Shown: piece after piece, positions 20,853 to 32,478 of the stretch
Position numbering within the stretch: position 1 is the stretch's first letter
Layout: every line of letters starts with the position of its first letter
Assembly (NCBI RefSeq): GCF_018831625.1
Contig: NZ_CP065193.1
Coordinates: 992,001-1,056,000, forward strand
Direction: 5' to 3'
Length of the DNA stretch: 64,000 nt
DNA from: Spiroplasma endosymbiont of 'Nebria riversi'
GTDB taxonomy: Bacteria > Bacillota_I > Bacilli_A > Mycoplasmatales > Nriv7
Made by a program: the position numbers and the translations under genes
The notes under the pieces: model-generated
Database searches by the model: none
What the model saw: the letters and a program-made list of their open reading frames with translations, nothing else
What the model was told of the DNA's origin: nothing

Positions 20853-21780
20853 TACTGATTATGATTTAATTATTATTGGTGCGGGTCCGGGCGGATTTAC
20901 TAGTGCGATTTATGCATGTCGGGCAGAGTTGAAAGTACTTCTTATTAATGAAGGTCCTCCCGGAGGGAAAATGGTAAAAACTTATGATATTGAAAATTAT
21001 CCGGGTTTTGATAAAATATTAGGACCTGACTTGTCATTAGCAATGGATAGGCAAGTTAGAAAATTAGGCGCTGAATATGAAGCTACTAAGGTAAAAAATA
21101 TTGAAATTGCAACTGACGGTAATAATAAGATTATTACTGGTGAAAATGGTAAAACATGACTTACTAAAGCGGTTATTATTGCTACGGGAACAGTTGAAAA
21201 TGAGTTATTGGTGGATGGCGCTAAGAGATTATATGGTCACGGAGTTTCTTACTGTGCGGTTTGTGATGGGGCATTTTTTCGCAATAAGGATATTGTTGTT
21301 GTTGGCGGGGGTGATTCTGCTATTGAAGAAGCGGTATATTTAACTAAGTTTGCTAGAAAGTTATATTTAGTGCATCACCGAAATGAATTTCGAGCTTCGA
21401 AAGGAGCATTAACAATCGCTAAAAATAATAATAAAATTGAATGATTGTTAAATTATGTTGTTAAAGAAGTTATTGGTAAAAATTCTCTTGAACAAGTTTT
21501 TATTGAACATAATGTGACAAAAGAGCAACAAGTAATTGATGCTAGTGCAATTTTTCCTTATATTGGTTCAACACCAATTTCTAATTTTGTTAAAGACTTA
21601 AAAATTTGTGATGAAAATGGTTATATTATTACTAATGAAATAATGCATACTAGTGTTTTGGGAATATTTGCGATTGGTGATGTTCGTCAGACATTTTTAA
21701 GACAAATTGCTACTGCTGTTGGTGATGGTGCGATTGCTGCTCAAGAAGCAATAAAATATTTAGATCAATTGAAATTGTAA
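20836..21780 (+). CDS. trxB: Thioredoxin reductase
   Basis: The FAD-binding GAGPGGFTSAIYACRAEL, the redox-active YCAVCDGAFF and the NADPH-binding VVGGGDSAIEEAVYL are all present. It ends with AIGDVRQ and GDGAIAAQEA. At 314 residues it has the normal length. UGA-Trp codons lie at 21158 and 21442. The start overlaps the 3' end of lgt by 17 bases. Confidence 0.94.
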
Positions 21781-21825
21781 TTGATGCTTAATTAATTAGC
21801 AGTTTTATGAACGGAGTGATTAATA

Positions 21826-22761
21826 GTGATGTCTTTTTCTAAAATTGTTAAGCAAGAAATTATGAAAAAGGAATTTAGTCATCCAGCAAAGCAAGCTATT
21901 TTATTGGGATTAATAAAATCGTTAGCGATATTTAATAGTAAGCAATTAATTTTTGAATTTTCTAATAAAACCGTTGCTATTTTTGTTAAAAAATTAATTG
22001 CTGAAGTTTATAATTATTATCCAGAAATTTTGACAATGGGAATTAAAACTATTGTATATAAGTTAGATCTTTCACATATTGTTTATTTAATCATTAATAA
22101 TAAAGATATTAGTTATGATATTAAACGAAATGAATTAGTTGTTAATTTTGAAAGATTAAAGAGTGAAATATCAAAAAGAGCATTTATTGCGGGAGCATTT
22201 ATTGCTACTGGTAGTGTTAATTCGCCAAGGATTAGTAATTATCATTTAGAAATTCAAGGAATTGATATTTTGTTTATTCGGAAGTTACAATTACTAATAA
22301 ATAGTTTTGGTTTTAAATTTAAACGCATTTATCGTCGTAAAAAACCTTTAATTTATTTAAAAAAATCAACTGAAATTGCTGATTTTTTGAAATTAATTGA
22401 TGCAAGTCTTGCACTATTTTCGTTTGAAAATGAACGCATTTCACGAGATATGTATAATAGTATTAATCGTTTAACAAATATTGAGATTTCTAATCAGCAA
22501 AAAACTAATAAAGCGGCTATTGAACAAATTAAGATGATTAATTTTTTAAAAGCGAATGATTATTTTTTAAAGTTATCATTAAAAACTCAACAAATTGCTA
22601 ATTTACGGTTAGATAATCCTGAAGCTTCGTTGAATGAGCTTTGCGATTTATATGAAAATATTTATCACGATATGATTTCTAAATCAGGAATAAATCATAT
22701 GATGCGCGAAATTAAAAATAGTTATTTACTGCTTAAAAGTATTGCTTCTGATGACAATTAA
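21826..22761 (+). CDS. whiA: DNA-binding protein WhiA
   Basis: The 311-residue product has SFSKIVKQEIMKKE, a LAGLIDADG-like half (AFIAGAFIATGSVNSP) and a C-terminal helix-turn-helix (IANLRLDNPEASLNEL). WhiA homologues bind DNA in Gram-positives and affect division or metabolism. The start is GTG 21826 or ATG 21829, both after ACGGAGTG. Confidence 0.9.
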   Translation: MMSFSKIVKQEIMKKEFSHPAKQAILLGLIKSLAIFNSKQLIFEFSNKTVAIFVKKLIAEVYNYYPEILTMGIKTIVYKLDLSHIVYLIINNKDISYDIKRNELVVNFERLKSEISKRAFIAGAFIATGSVNSPRISNYHLEIQGIDILFIRKLQLLINSFGFKFKRIYRRKKPLIYLKKSTEIADFLKLIDASLALFSFENERISRDMYNSINRLTNIEISNQQKTNKAAIEQIKMINFLKANDYFLKLSLKTQQIANLRLDNPEASLNELCDLYENIYHDMISKSGINHMMREIKNSYLLLKSIASDDN

Positions 22762-22779
22762 ATATTTTATAAAATGTTT

Positions 22780-23785
22780 TTTTAATTTTGTCGAAAACTC
22801 TTGATAAAATAAAAAAAATCATCAACTTGATAATTTTAAAAGGCTTTTATGTAAAATTACTATTTTTACTTTAATTTTTTATACATTAAAATATAATACC
22901 GCTGTTTGTTGGTTTGGAGCTAAACCCTTATGTTGGTATTTTCATTTTCAGAGATTTAAATAATTTTGAATATTAGTAAAACCTAAACCATGATAATTAA
23001 TTATGGCTTCTTTAAGACTAGATTGTAATTTAATGATTTTATTTAAGTTATGATAAATAGCTTCAGGATTAATTGTTGTTTTAGTTACACATAAAGTAGA
23101 ATTTGTTTGTTTTGCTACTAAAAAATATAATTTTTGCATATCAGAAGTAATAATTGAATTTCGGTTAATTAATTCTTTGTTCATATTTTCAATAACTCAT
23201 TGTTTTTGTAAACGTTTTGTGTTTGTGGATTTAACATAAATATTGTTATTATTATCAACTGCCATTTGAATACAGCATTTAGTATTAGTTGCGAATGGGT
23301 CAAGGTGAATTCTTCGTGGATCAGTTTTATGTTTGAAATTTCCTTTATGAATTTCTTTAATAAATGTTTCATCGATTTGGATTTTACCAGATAATTTTTT
23401 AAATTTTAATTGGGTATTTTCTAATTGTTTTGATTTCATTAATTTTTGACGGTTATATCAAGCAGTTTTTAATGTAGTTTTAATAAAACGAGAAATTGTT
23501 TTACTAGATTGCCCCAGCAATGAAATTTGAATCAATAAATTTCATTGTTCATAATTTAAATGACTTCAATAAATAAAATGATTACGAAAAGCGTCAAAAC
23601 TTGCACGGCAATTTTTACATAAATATTTTTTTTCCTTCTGAATTATGTCCATTTTTAACGCAATGGTAAGATTCACATTTAGGGCATTTAATACCTCGTG
23701 CTCTAAATTTTTGATCAATTTCATTTAAACGTTTTTGTTTTTTTATTAATTCTGCTTGTTGTTTGACTTTTTCATAAAATTAAAA
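22780..23785 (-). mobile_element. IS1595-type element, copy 1, internally deleted
   Basis: Terminal repeats begin TTTTAATTTTGTCGAAAACT. The element is flanked by a perfect 8-bp target duplication AAATGTTT (22772-22779 and 23786-23793), the size expected for this family. The transposase start is gone: a deletion between two AAAATT microhomologies removed about 100 bp next to the left end while keeping the last 10 bp. A short indel in the A-rich zinc-ribbon region shifts the frame as well. The remaining parts include the IDETFI catalytic segment. Confidence 0.85.
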
Positions 23786-23919
23786 AAATGTTTTGTATTA
23801 ATATATATAAATTTGTGATATAAAGAAATTGTTATTAATTTAGTAGTAAAATCTGTTTAGCTATTAATTTTTTATATTTTAAGTGTTAATTAAGAAAATA
23901 TTGTAATTGAGTGGAACTA

Positions 23920-25331
23920 ATGAAATTAAAAATTAATTGAAAACAATATTGAGATTGAGAATTTAATAAAAAAGTTTTACGGATGATGTTACCTTTGATT
24001 TTGCAAAGTTTGATTGTTGCTTTTATTAATGTTTTAGATACAATTTTTATTTCAATTTTTAATCCTGAACAATTAACTGGTCTAGGTTTAACGAATGATA
24101 TGTTAATTTTATTAATTTATAGTTTTTGAGCGATTTCGGGCGCCGAGGGCATTTATACAACACAATATTTAGGGAAAAAGAATTATGCTAAAGTTGTGGA
24201 AACCACAAGAATAAAATTAATTTTAGCACTTATTTTGGCAGTAGTTTATTTTACCTTAATATCAACACAAGAACATCATTAATTAATATTATTGTAAATT
24301 TAGATAATCATTTGCCGGAAGATAAGAAAAGTTTTATTTCTCAATCTGCAAATGATTATTTGCAGATTATTAATTATACAACTTGGTTTTTAGGTATTTT
24401 GTTAGTTTTTTATAATACAATGTATGAGTGTGGTGATGCTTGAACGCCGTTGTATATTAACTTTCTGCCTTTAACAATTAATGCGATTTTAAATCCGATT
24501 TTTATTAAGCTTTTTGGTTGTGGTGCTGCGTGGTCAACATTTTTTGCTCGGGTTTGTTAATTTATTGTTGTCATTGCTTTTATAGTTTGAAAGAAGCCAG
24601 TTTATTATCCAGGATGAAAAATTTGAAAAACAACATTAGATTTGTGAAAAAAAATTATGAAAAACTTTGTGTTTATTTTTATGGCGAATGCCTTGTTTGT
24701 GCTTTCATCTTTTGTACAAACGATGATTATTTTAAAAGAAGGATTTTTAAATAATTCTTATCAAGCGGCAATTTTAACATTCAGCATTATTGGCGTGTTT
24801 TATTCATTTTTTAATGGTTATTATGTGGCTGTTCCATATTTTGTTGGTCGGGAGTTAGGAGCTAATCATATTGCTAAAGCAAAAGTTAATTTTTATAAAA
24901 TTTTAGGTTTTGGTTTAATTTTAAATGCGACAATTGCTTTATTAATCATATTTAGTTCGCCATTTATTCTTAATTTCTTTACGGGAAATCCAGCAGTTAT
25001 TTATGTTGCTAAGTGGTATTTAGCTTTTCAAGGGATAGCGTTCTTTTTCTTGTCAACATCAATTATCTTCTTTAATATTTTAAGGATGGGTGGTAAAAAT
25101 TTGTTATCAAGTTTAATTGATATTCTTTGCACTTGGGTTTTTATTGTGGGGTTAACTTGATTTGCATTTACAATTTTTAAACCTAATAATTATGAAGTGT
25201 TTTCTGAGAATTGAGTAATGGTGACAATAATTGTATTTTTAATTGTTTCTTTAGCTGAAATTATTCAATTTTCAATATTAATTATTACTGTGCGAAAAGC
25301 TAATTGAGCTAATAATTTAGTAAAACAATAA
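23920..25331 (+). pseudogene. MATE-family multidrug/cation antiporter, two lesions
   Basis: Joined across frames this is about 460 residues of a 12-TM MATE transporter, starting MKLKINWKQYWDWEFNKKVLRMMLPLI. The frame breaks between 24258 and 24284 (TLISTQEHH-stop, with the protein continuing as INTRTSLINIIVN), and UAA interrupts it near 24560 (ARVC-stop-FIVVIAF). The 3' part (24657-25331) is clean. Sequencing error could explain one lesion but hardly both. Confidence 0.75.
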
Positions 25332-25350
25332 AATAAAGGGATGTTTAAAA

Positions 25351-25584
25351 ATGATTAAGGATGTTATGAATGTTAAAATTAAGTTTGGTCAACAAATTAG
25401 ACGATTACGAATAAATTTGCATTTGTCACAAGAAGAATTAGCATACGAATGTGATTTAAATAAAAATTATGTTTCTGATATTGAACGCGGTGAAAGAAAC
25501 ATTTCTTTACAAAGTATTGCTAAACTTGCTAAGGGTTTACAAGTGTCGTTATCGGAATTATTTGATTTTGACTATCAAATTTAA
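25351..25584 (+). CDS. XRE-family transcriptional regulator
   Basis: The 77-residue protein is a single helix-turn-helix: FGQQIRRLRINLHLSQEELAYECDLNKNYVSDIERGERNISL. It has the size and shape of small Cro/C-type regulators, including restriction-modification controllers, but no such genes are adjacent. It lies 19 bases after the MATE pseudogene and just before the exchanger gene. ATG 25366 is an alternative start. Confidence 0.85.
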   Translation: MIKDVMNVKIKFGQQIRRLRINLHLSQEELAYECDLNKNYVSDIERGERNISLQSIAKLAKGLQVSLSELFDFDYQI

Positions 25585-25617
25585 ATACTACGATATTTTT
25601 AAATAGGGGGCGGAATT

Positions 25618-26694
25618 ATTTCACAGTGATTATTTGGTTGAACAAAATCAGAATATTTATGGGTATTTTTTGTTATTTTTGCGAGTATTAATTTTTTTGC
25701 TTCTAGACGGATGATTAAATATTTGTCAGCATTAAAAATGCGAACAAAAATGTCAACGGCGGTTGTGGGAGCATTATTATTATCAATTATAACTTCATTG
25801 CCAGAACTTGTATCGGCGATAACAGCCGGTGCTTTAGGGAGTCCTGAAGTTAGTATGGGTGATGTTATGGGGGCAAATTTATTTTCAGGAGCAATGTTAG
25901 CTGTTGCTGATATTATGTTTATTCGTTATTTATTTTTTAAAAAAATAAATAACTCTAATCGCTTTATTATTTATTTAATGATCGGAATTAATATAATTTT
26001 AGTATTAGTTTTAATGCCAATTAAAGCATTTGATTTTATGCGATTAACAATTCCTTATATCAATGTTTCTTGACCATTTTTAGTTTTATTATTAGTTTAT
26101 GGGGGATTTTTAATAATGATTTTTAAAGGATTTCATGATGAGGAAAAAGAACCTAAAACTAATAAAGATGTTGGTTTAAAAAAATTATCATTAAAGATGA
26201 TTATAATTTTTTTCGTTATTTCGGTTATTGGTTTAGTTCTTTCTTCAATAATATTAGTTGCGGTTATTGATAACTTTGATAATGTTTATGGGATTAAAAA
26301 AGAATCGGCAGGAGCGATTTTTTTAGGAATGACAACAGCCTTACCAGAAGTAGTATCACTATTTTCTTTAGCAAGGATTGGTTATGGTAATGTTGCCATT
26401 GCCGGAATTGTTGGTAGCCATCTTTTTAATTCAATTATTTACTTTGTTGCTGATATTATTAATCATCCTGTCGGAAGTTTAGAATATTTAGCAAATGGTA
26501 ATATGATGAATTTAATGCCATTATTTGTTATTGCGATTTTGCTGTTGTTAACAATTATTATTTTTACTGTTAAAACAATTCCGCGTTGAAGTAGTAGTAA
26601 AATTTTTACAGTAATAACTTCTGGAGTAATTATAATATTTTATGGTTTTAATATTATTTTTCAAATTTTACAAAGTCAATATCATTTTTTCTAA
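25618..26694 (+). CDS. Sodium/calcium exchanger family membrane protein with non-AUG start
   Basis: Two homologous five-TM halves carry the alpha-repeat signatures TSLPELVSAITAGALGSPEVSMGDVMGAN and TTALPEVVSLFSLARIGYGNVAIAGIVGSHLFN. These identify a CaCA-type antiporter. The first AUG (25711) would delete TM1, while the frame is open from 25603. AGGGGG (25605-25610) lies 7-8 bases before ATT at 25618, so an AUU start (or ATA 25603/ATT 25615) is likely. This gives about 358 residues. Confidence 0.8.
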
Positions 26695-26711
26695 TTTAAG
26701 TTGTAAAATAA

Positions 26712-26760
26712 GGACGCATAAAGTTTTGTTAGGTAGGAAAAGGTTTAAATAATTTTGAAA
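26712..26760 (+). repeat. Dispersed 50-bp repeat, copy 1
   Basis: GGACGCATAAAGTTTTGTTA and the following GGTTTAAATAATTTT-like part match copies at 35737, 49459-49511 (inverted) and 57592. The rest of the 26695-26906 gap is AT-rich. It includes an ATAAGTAATAAAA stretch resembling the plectrovirus repeat and a TATAAT -10 box (26857-26862) for secG. Confidence 0.65.
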
Positions 26761-26906
26761 GAAAAACAACTAAAAACTGATTACCTTTTTATTTGAAAAA
26801 TAAGTAATAAAAAAAAATTAAAAAAATTGTTATAAAACATATATGATAGATTATGATATAATTTACAAGGTAATTATTAAAATTTATAAAAGTAGAGGTT
26901 TAATAT

Positions 26907-27161
26907 ATGAGTAAACAAAATATTTTATTAATCTTTGAGATTATTCTTTTAATTATTGGTTTTGTAATGATTGTTATTGGACTATTACAGCCAAAGAAAA
27001 CGCAAGCAGGGTTAGGAGCATTAAGTGGTGGTAATCAAGAGCTTTTTGCACAAACTAAAGAGCGAGGACTTTCACGAACTTTATCATTGATGATGCTAGG
27101 TTGTGGATCTTGTTTATTTGTTCTTTCAATGATTATTAGAATTTTAGAAAATTCTTTATAA
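26907..27161 (+). CDS. secG: Protein translocase subunit SecG
   Basis: The 84-residue protein has two TMs (about 5-26 and 55-78) around the SecG loop with GLGALSGGNQELFA. It supports SecYEG-driven export. It lies upstream of rnr, smpB and ssrA, a conserved grouping in Gram-positives. Confidence 0.88.
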   Translation: MSKQNILLIFEIILLIIGFVMIVIGLLQPKKTQAGLGALSGGNQELFAQTKERGLSRTLSLMMLGCGSCLFVLSMIIRILENSL

Positions 27162-27221
27162 TTTTTATTTAAACCATTAGTTCTTGAAAGTTCTAATAGT
27201 TTAATGACTGATGGAGAGTAT

Positions 27222-29369
27222 ATGAAGCAAAAAATTTTAAATATTTTAAAAAATGAAAAGCGAACCCTTTCAAAGTTAGAAATTAGTAATTATCTTGAAA
27301 TTACTAATAAAGAACAATATGAATTAATGGTGTTGGAACTTAAGGAATTAATAATTAATGATGTTTTAAAAGTTAATAGTAATAATGAATATTTCTTAAA
27401 TTTACAAAATCAATTACTTACTAGTATTATTCAACTGCATTCTAAGGGTTTTGGTTTTATTAAAACTAAGGATAATCAAGAGTATTTTGTTAAATCACAA
27501 GACTTAAATGGCTGTTTAGATATGGATGAAGTTTTATTTGCTACTAAAAATATTAAGCAAAATGATGCTCGACATTTTGAGGCTCGGGTAATTGAAGTAT
27601 TAAAAAGGCCTTTAACGACGGTTGTTGCTACTGTTTGTTTTAATGAAGCAAATAAAACAAAATTTTTAAAAATTAATAATATTAAATTGCAACATTTAGT
27701 CCTTGTAGTTAGTAATTTAAATATGGCAATTGTTGATACGATTGTTATTGCTAAAATATTGTCTGTTAGTAAAAATCAATTGGTATCATTGGAAATTCAG
27801 GATATTATTGGTAATATTAATACCCCTGGAATTGATGTCATCGCTGTTGTTCACGAGTTTTTTGTTAAGACAAAATTTGATGATGCGACATTAAATGAAG
27901 TAAAAAAAATCTCGCCATTGGTAATGGCTGAAGAATTAATTGGTCGGAGAGATTTACAAAATAATTTATTTATTACTATTGATGGTAGTGACGCTAAAGA
28001 TTTAGATGATGCTATTAATGTTGTTAAGTTGGATAATGGAAATTATAAATTATTTGTTGCGATTGCTGATGTGGCACATTATGTTGCTGAGAATAGTGCT
28101 TTAGATAAAGAAGCTTTTATTCGTGGGACTTCCGTTTATTTAGTTGATCGTGTTATTGCGATGTTACCAACACAATTATCAAATGGTATTTGTTCTTTAA
28201 ATGAAAATGAGATGCGGTTAACGATAGTTTGTGAAATGGAAATTAATGCTATTGGTGAAACTATTAGTAATGAAATATATCCAGCAGTTATTAAAACTAA
28301 GCGAAGAATGTCGTATGATGAAGTAAATTTAGCTTTTAGTAATCAAAATCCAGATTTTATTAAAACTCATCCTGAAATTTATCAAATGCTTTTAATTGCT
28401 CGTGATTTACATCATATTTTAAGAAAATATAAAGAGCAAGCCGGGGTTATTGATTTTAATTTAAATGAAGCTAAATTAATTATTAATCAAAATGGCAAAA
28501 TTAGTGATATTTCTTTGAGAAATCGGGCAACAGCAGAAATGTTAATTGAGGATTTTATGATTCGGGCTAACGAAACGGTGGCTAGCACTATTTATTGAAT
28601 GAATTTGCCATTTATTTATCGCATTCATGATAAACCAAAAATTAAAAAATTAAGAGAAGTGTATAATGTATTAAAAATAATGGGTTATAACATTAAGGGT
28701 AAAGTTGAGAATGTTTATGCTAAAGATTTACAATTAACTTTGGAAAATATTAAAGATAAACCTTGATTTCAAGTTATTGCTACTTTGTTTTTAAGAAGTA
28801 TGGAAAAAGCGCGTTATGATATTAATAATATTGGGCATTTTGGTTTAGCAAGTGACTGTTATACTCATTTTACATCACCAATTCGTCGTTATCCAGATTT
28901 AATTGTTCATCGGATGTTAAGAAAATATCTTTTTGAAAAACAAATTAATAATGTTATTGTTGATAAGTATACAGCGATTTTACAAAATCAAGCCGAACAG
29001 TCTAGTATTTCTGATTTGAAAGCATTAGAATGTGAAAGAGCAGTAGAACAAATGAAAAAAGCTGAATATATGGAAACACAAATTGGAAAAATATTTTCAG
29101 GAATTGTTAGTTCAGTTACTAATTTTGGGATTTTTGTAGAATTAGAAAATACTATTGAAGGATTGGTTCGTGTTAGTGATATGCGAAATGATTATTATAA
29201 CTATAATGAGAAAACAATGCGTTTAGTTGGTGAAAGAACAAGAAAAGAATATTATCTTGGACAAATTGTTAATATTGAGGTTAAGCACGCTAGTAAGTTA
29301 GAAAGAAAAATTGATTTTACCCTTAAAGATTTTAAAAATGGTAATGGTAATGGTAGGTTTAAACAATGA
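27222..29369 (+). CDS. rnr: Ribonuclease R
   Basis: An N-terminal winged helix is followed by cold-shock domains ([17 protein letters not shown]), the RNB catalytic domain with [13 protein letters not shown] and [15 protein letters not shown], and a C-terminal S1 domain ([17 protein letters not shown]). It degrades structured RNA 3'-5' and works with tmRNA. ATG 27222 is chosen over 27204 because GGAGAG lies six bases upstream. UGA-Trp codons lie at 28597 and 28763. The 3' end overlaps smpB by four bases. Confidence 0.95.
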
Positions 29370-29803
29370 AAATAATTGCTTCAAATCGTAAAGCACGATT
29401 TAATTATGAATTAATAGATAGTTATGAAGCCGGAATTGCATTGCAAGGTTCTGAGGTTAAATCTTTAAGAGAATCTAATGTTTCATTACAAGAAAGTTAT
29501 GTTTTGATTAGAAATCAAGAAGCACTAATTTTAAATTTACATATTAGTACTTATGCTTATGCATCAAGTGCTAAACCGGACCCTAATCGTTCAAGAAAGT
29601 TATTATTGCACAAAAAACAGATTTTAAAGTTGGGAGCGAAAATGAAATTGCAAAATTTACAATTAGTTCCTACTAAAATATATTTTAATAGTAAGGGTTT
29701 AGTTAAAATTGAAATTGCGTTAGCAAAAGCTAAAAAACTTTATGATAAAAGAGAGATTATTAAAAAACGCGATGTGGAACGAAAAATTCAAAAGATTTCA
29801 TAA
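29366..29803 (+). CDS. smpB: SsrA-binding protein SmpB
   Basis: [29 protein letters not shown] and [22 protein letters not shown] match SmpB (145 residues). It carries tmRNA to stalled ribosomes. The ATG overlaps the rnr stop (ATGA type) and the gene ends 20 bases before the tmRNA. Confidence 0.96.
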   Translation: MKIIASNRKARFNYELIDSYEAGIALQGSEVKSLRESNVSLQESYVLIRNQEALILNLHISTYAYASSAKPDPNRSRKLLLHKKQILKLGAKMKLQNLQLVPTKIYFNSKGLVKIEIALAKAKKLYDKREIIKKRDVERKIQKIS

Positions 29804-29823
29804 ATTTGATATAATATACCTAT

Positions 29824-30234
29824 GGGGGTGCACTGGATTCGACAGAAATAACAAACAATTAACTGCAGTGGTGTGGTAAACCTTATCTACTTCGAGGTGT
29901 TATAACCGGAAATAAAAAAGAACATCAAGCTATTCCAACATATATGTTAAATCATAACTTTGTTGAGGCAAAATTAGTTGCTTAATTCAACCTTTTAAAG
30001 GATATAAATAGCACATTATTTTAGCGTAAGTTTATCTAGGCTAGTTTAATGTTGATACTTGATAAACTAGATATTGTGATGTTAATAAGCAATGTTGAAA
30101 TTCTATTAACTAGTTAGAGATATTACTTGTTTATTCATATTTTTCTTTAATGAACTTTTCTTGAATAAAATAAACTGTAGATGTTAATTGGGACTTATTT
30201 TTGGACGTGGGTTCAATTCCCACCATCTCCACCA
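29824..30234 (+). ncRNA. ssrA: tmRNA
   Basis: The 5' end GGGGGTGCACTGGATTCGAC and the 3' end GTGGGTTCAATTCCCACCAT, closing in CTCCACCA, form the tRNA-like domain (GGGGGTG pairs with CATCTCC, allowing GU). The tag frame starts at GGA 29908, encodes 25 residues beginning GNKKEHQ and ending EAKLVA, and stops at 29983-29985. A -10 box TATAAT (29810-29815) lies nine bases upstream, so it has its own promoter. CCA is encoded. Confidence 0.95.
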
Positions 30235-30240
30235 TAAATG

Positions 30241-30291
30241 TAAATATAAAATAAAAAGTAAACTTATTGTTTACTTTTTATTTTATATTTA
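30241..30291. terminator. Strong bidirectional terminator after ssrA
   Basis: A near-perfect 23-bp stem (TAAATATAAAATAAAAAGTA... against its complement) surrounds the loop TTATT. A/T runs on both arms would terminate transcription in either direction. Confidence 0.85.
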
Positions 30292-30370
30292 AATAACAAA
30301 AGACTTTTATTGTTAAACAAGATATAATTAATATTACATAAATAGTAAAATAACATTGTTGTGAGGTAAA

Positions 30371-31807
30371 ATGCTAGTGTCTATTAATAATAAGTCGTTA
30401 TTGCAAATAAATATTAGCAATTTGCAAAAATTAGTTAATATTAATGATAAGAAAAGCTTAGAAAAAATTTTAAAAAATTTGCATAGTGCTGATTTAGCTG
30501 ATATAATTAATAAAACGGAAAATCTTAGTGAAGTTTTATATTTAGTAAGGTTGTTAGATTCAAAAATAGCTAGTGAAGTTTTTATTAATCTTGATACGGA
30601 AATAAAAATAATGTTATTAAATGAGTTAAATAATACGGAAATAACGCAAATTGTTAATCAATTATATGTTGATGATATTGTTGAATTATTAGAACAAATA
30701 CCTGAAGAAGTTGTTAAAAAGCTTATTATCAATGCATCGCGTGATAAAAGAAAAGAAATTAATATCTTATTAAATTATGAAGAAAATAGTGCTGGTTCAA
30801 TTATGTCAGTTGATTTTGTGCAGTTGCTTCAACATGAGAAAGTTGTTCAAGCATTGGAAAAAGTGAAACAACTGGGTGAAAGACCAGAAAATAGTGATAA
30901 GTATTATGTTACTGATAGTAAGAATAAGTTATTAGGAGTTATTAGTTTAAGAAATTTAGTTTTTGCTAATAGTAAAGAAGAAGTTAATAGTGTAATGGAA
31001 ACTAATGTTGTTAGTGTTGATGCTCATAGTGATCAAGAATTAGTTGCTAATATTGTTCAAAAATATGATTTAAATGAAGTTGCTGTTGTTAATAAGCAAA
31101 ATGTGTTAATTGGAATTATTACTGTTGATGATATTTTAGATGTTATGGAAGAAGAAGCAACAGAAGATATTGAAAAGTTGGCTGCGATTAAACCAACTGA
31201 GATGTTATATTTAAAAACTCCGGTTTGAAGAATTGTTCGTTCGCGAATATTTTGGTTGTTATTTTTATTAGTGTCAGCTACTTTCTCGGAATTAGTTATT
31301 GATGCTTTTTTACCTTTATTTGGTGCTAATAAAAATAGTAGTGATTTATCTAATAAGTTTTTAATTTTATTAGTACCGTTATTACCAATTATTGCTGATA
31401 CGGGAGGAAATTCCGGAAGTCAAGCATCAACGACTATTGTGCGTGCATTATCATTAGGTGATGTTACAGTTAAAGATTATGGGCAAGTTGTTTGGAAAGA
31501 GTTAAGAATATCTTTTTTTGTTGGTTTAATTTTAATTTGCTTTAACTTTATTAGAATGATTATTATTAATCTTATTAAATATGATGGTGTTTTACATTGA
31601 GATCAGTGAGCTTCAATGATTACAATTTCATTATCTTTATGAATCGTTATTATTATTTCTAAAGTAGCGGGAGGAATTTTACCAATTATTGCAAAATTAT
31701 TAAGAATGGATCCAGCTGTTATGGCTGCTCCTTTGGTAACAACGATTATTGACTGTGTATCAACAACAATCTTTTTTTCTATCGCTTTACTATTTTTTGT
31801 TACTTAA
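30371..31807 (+). CDS. mgtE: Magnesium transporter MgtE
   Basis: The N domain (residues about 30-130) is followed by paired CBS domains (about 135-260, with YEENSAGSIMSVDFV and VAVVNKQNVLIGIITVDDIL) and a five-TM pore with IADTGGNSGSQASTTIVRALSLG and KVAGGILPIIAKLLRMDPAVMAAP. It is a Mg2+-gated channel. UGA-Trp codons follow KTPV and lie in the second TM region. It stands alone between terminators and trmB. Confidence 0.94.
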
Positions 31808-31823
31808 TAGATAGGAGAATAAT

Positions 31824-32471
31824 ATGAGATTACGAAATAATCCGCAAGCAAAAATATTTTTAAAAAATAATTATCAAATTGTTATTCAAGAGCCCCAAAC
31901 TTATCAAGGTAATTGATCATCAAAAATTTTTAATAATACTCAACCTTGTCATTTAGAAATTGGATGTGGTAAAGGAAATTTTATTATTGCTATGGCACAT
32001 AAATATCCAATGATAAATTTTATTGCCATTGAAAAATCGGGAGTAGTATTAATGGTAGCAGTAAAGAAAGTGGTAGCATTAGAAAAAATCCCTAATAACT
32101 TAAAATTTGTTCAAATTGATGCTAATAATATTTTAACTATATTTGCTATTAATGAAATTACTGAAATATATCTTAATTTTTCTGATCCGTGACCAAAGAA
32201 AAAACATTATAAAAGAAGGTTAACGCACCCTAAATTTTTATTAGCATATAAAAATATTCTTGTTAATTCAGGTAGAATTTTAATTCGTACTGATAATGCG
32301 ATATTGTTTGACTTTACTATTAATAGTTTGAGGAGTGATTCTAATTGAAAATTATTAGTTCAAGAGCAAGATAGTTTATCTAGCATGTTTTTAACAGAGT
32401 ATGAGAAGAAATTTATTAAACAAAATAAAGTAATATATTATTTAAAAGTAGTAAAAAATTCGTTTCAATAA
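31824..32471 (+). CDS. trmB: tRNA (guanine-N7-)-methyltransferase
   Basis: The SAM motif LEIGCGKGNFIIAMA and the family signature FSDPWPKKKHYKRRLTHPKFL (with a UGA-Trp) are present; the length is 215 residues. It makes m7G46 in tRNA. AGGAG lies six bases before ATG. The stop is seven bases before an IS1595 copy. Confidence 0.94.
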
Positions 32472-32478
32472 AATTACT

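Noticed and set aside
24518..24754. Plus-strand Cys-rich ORF
   Set aside because: Out-of-frame reading of the MATE pseudogene.
25351..25584. XRE protein as a restriction-modification controller
   Set aside because: Size fits, but no methylase or endonuclease gene lies nearby.
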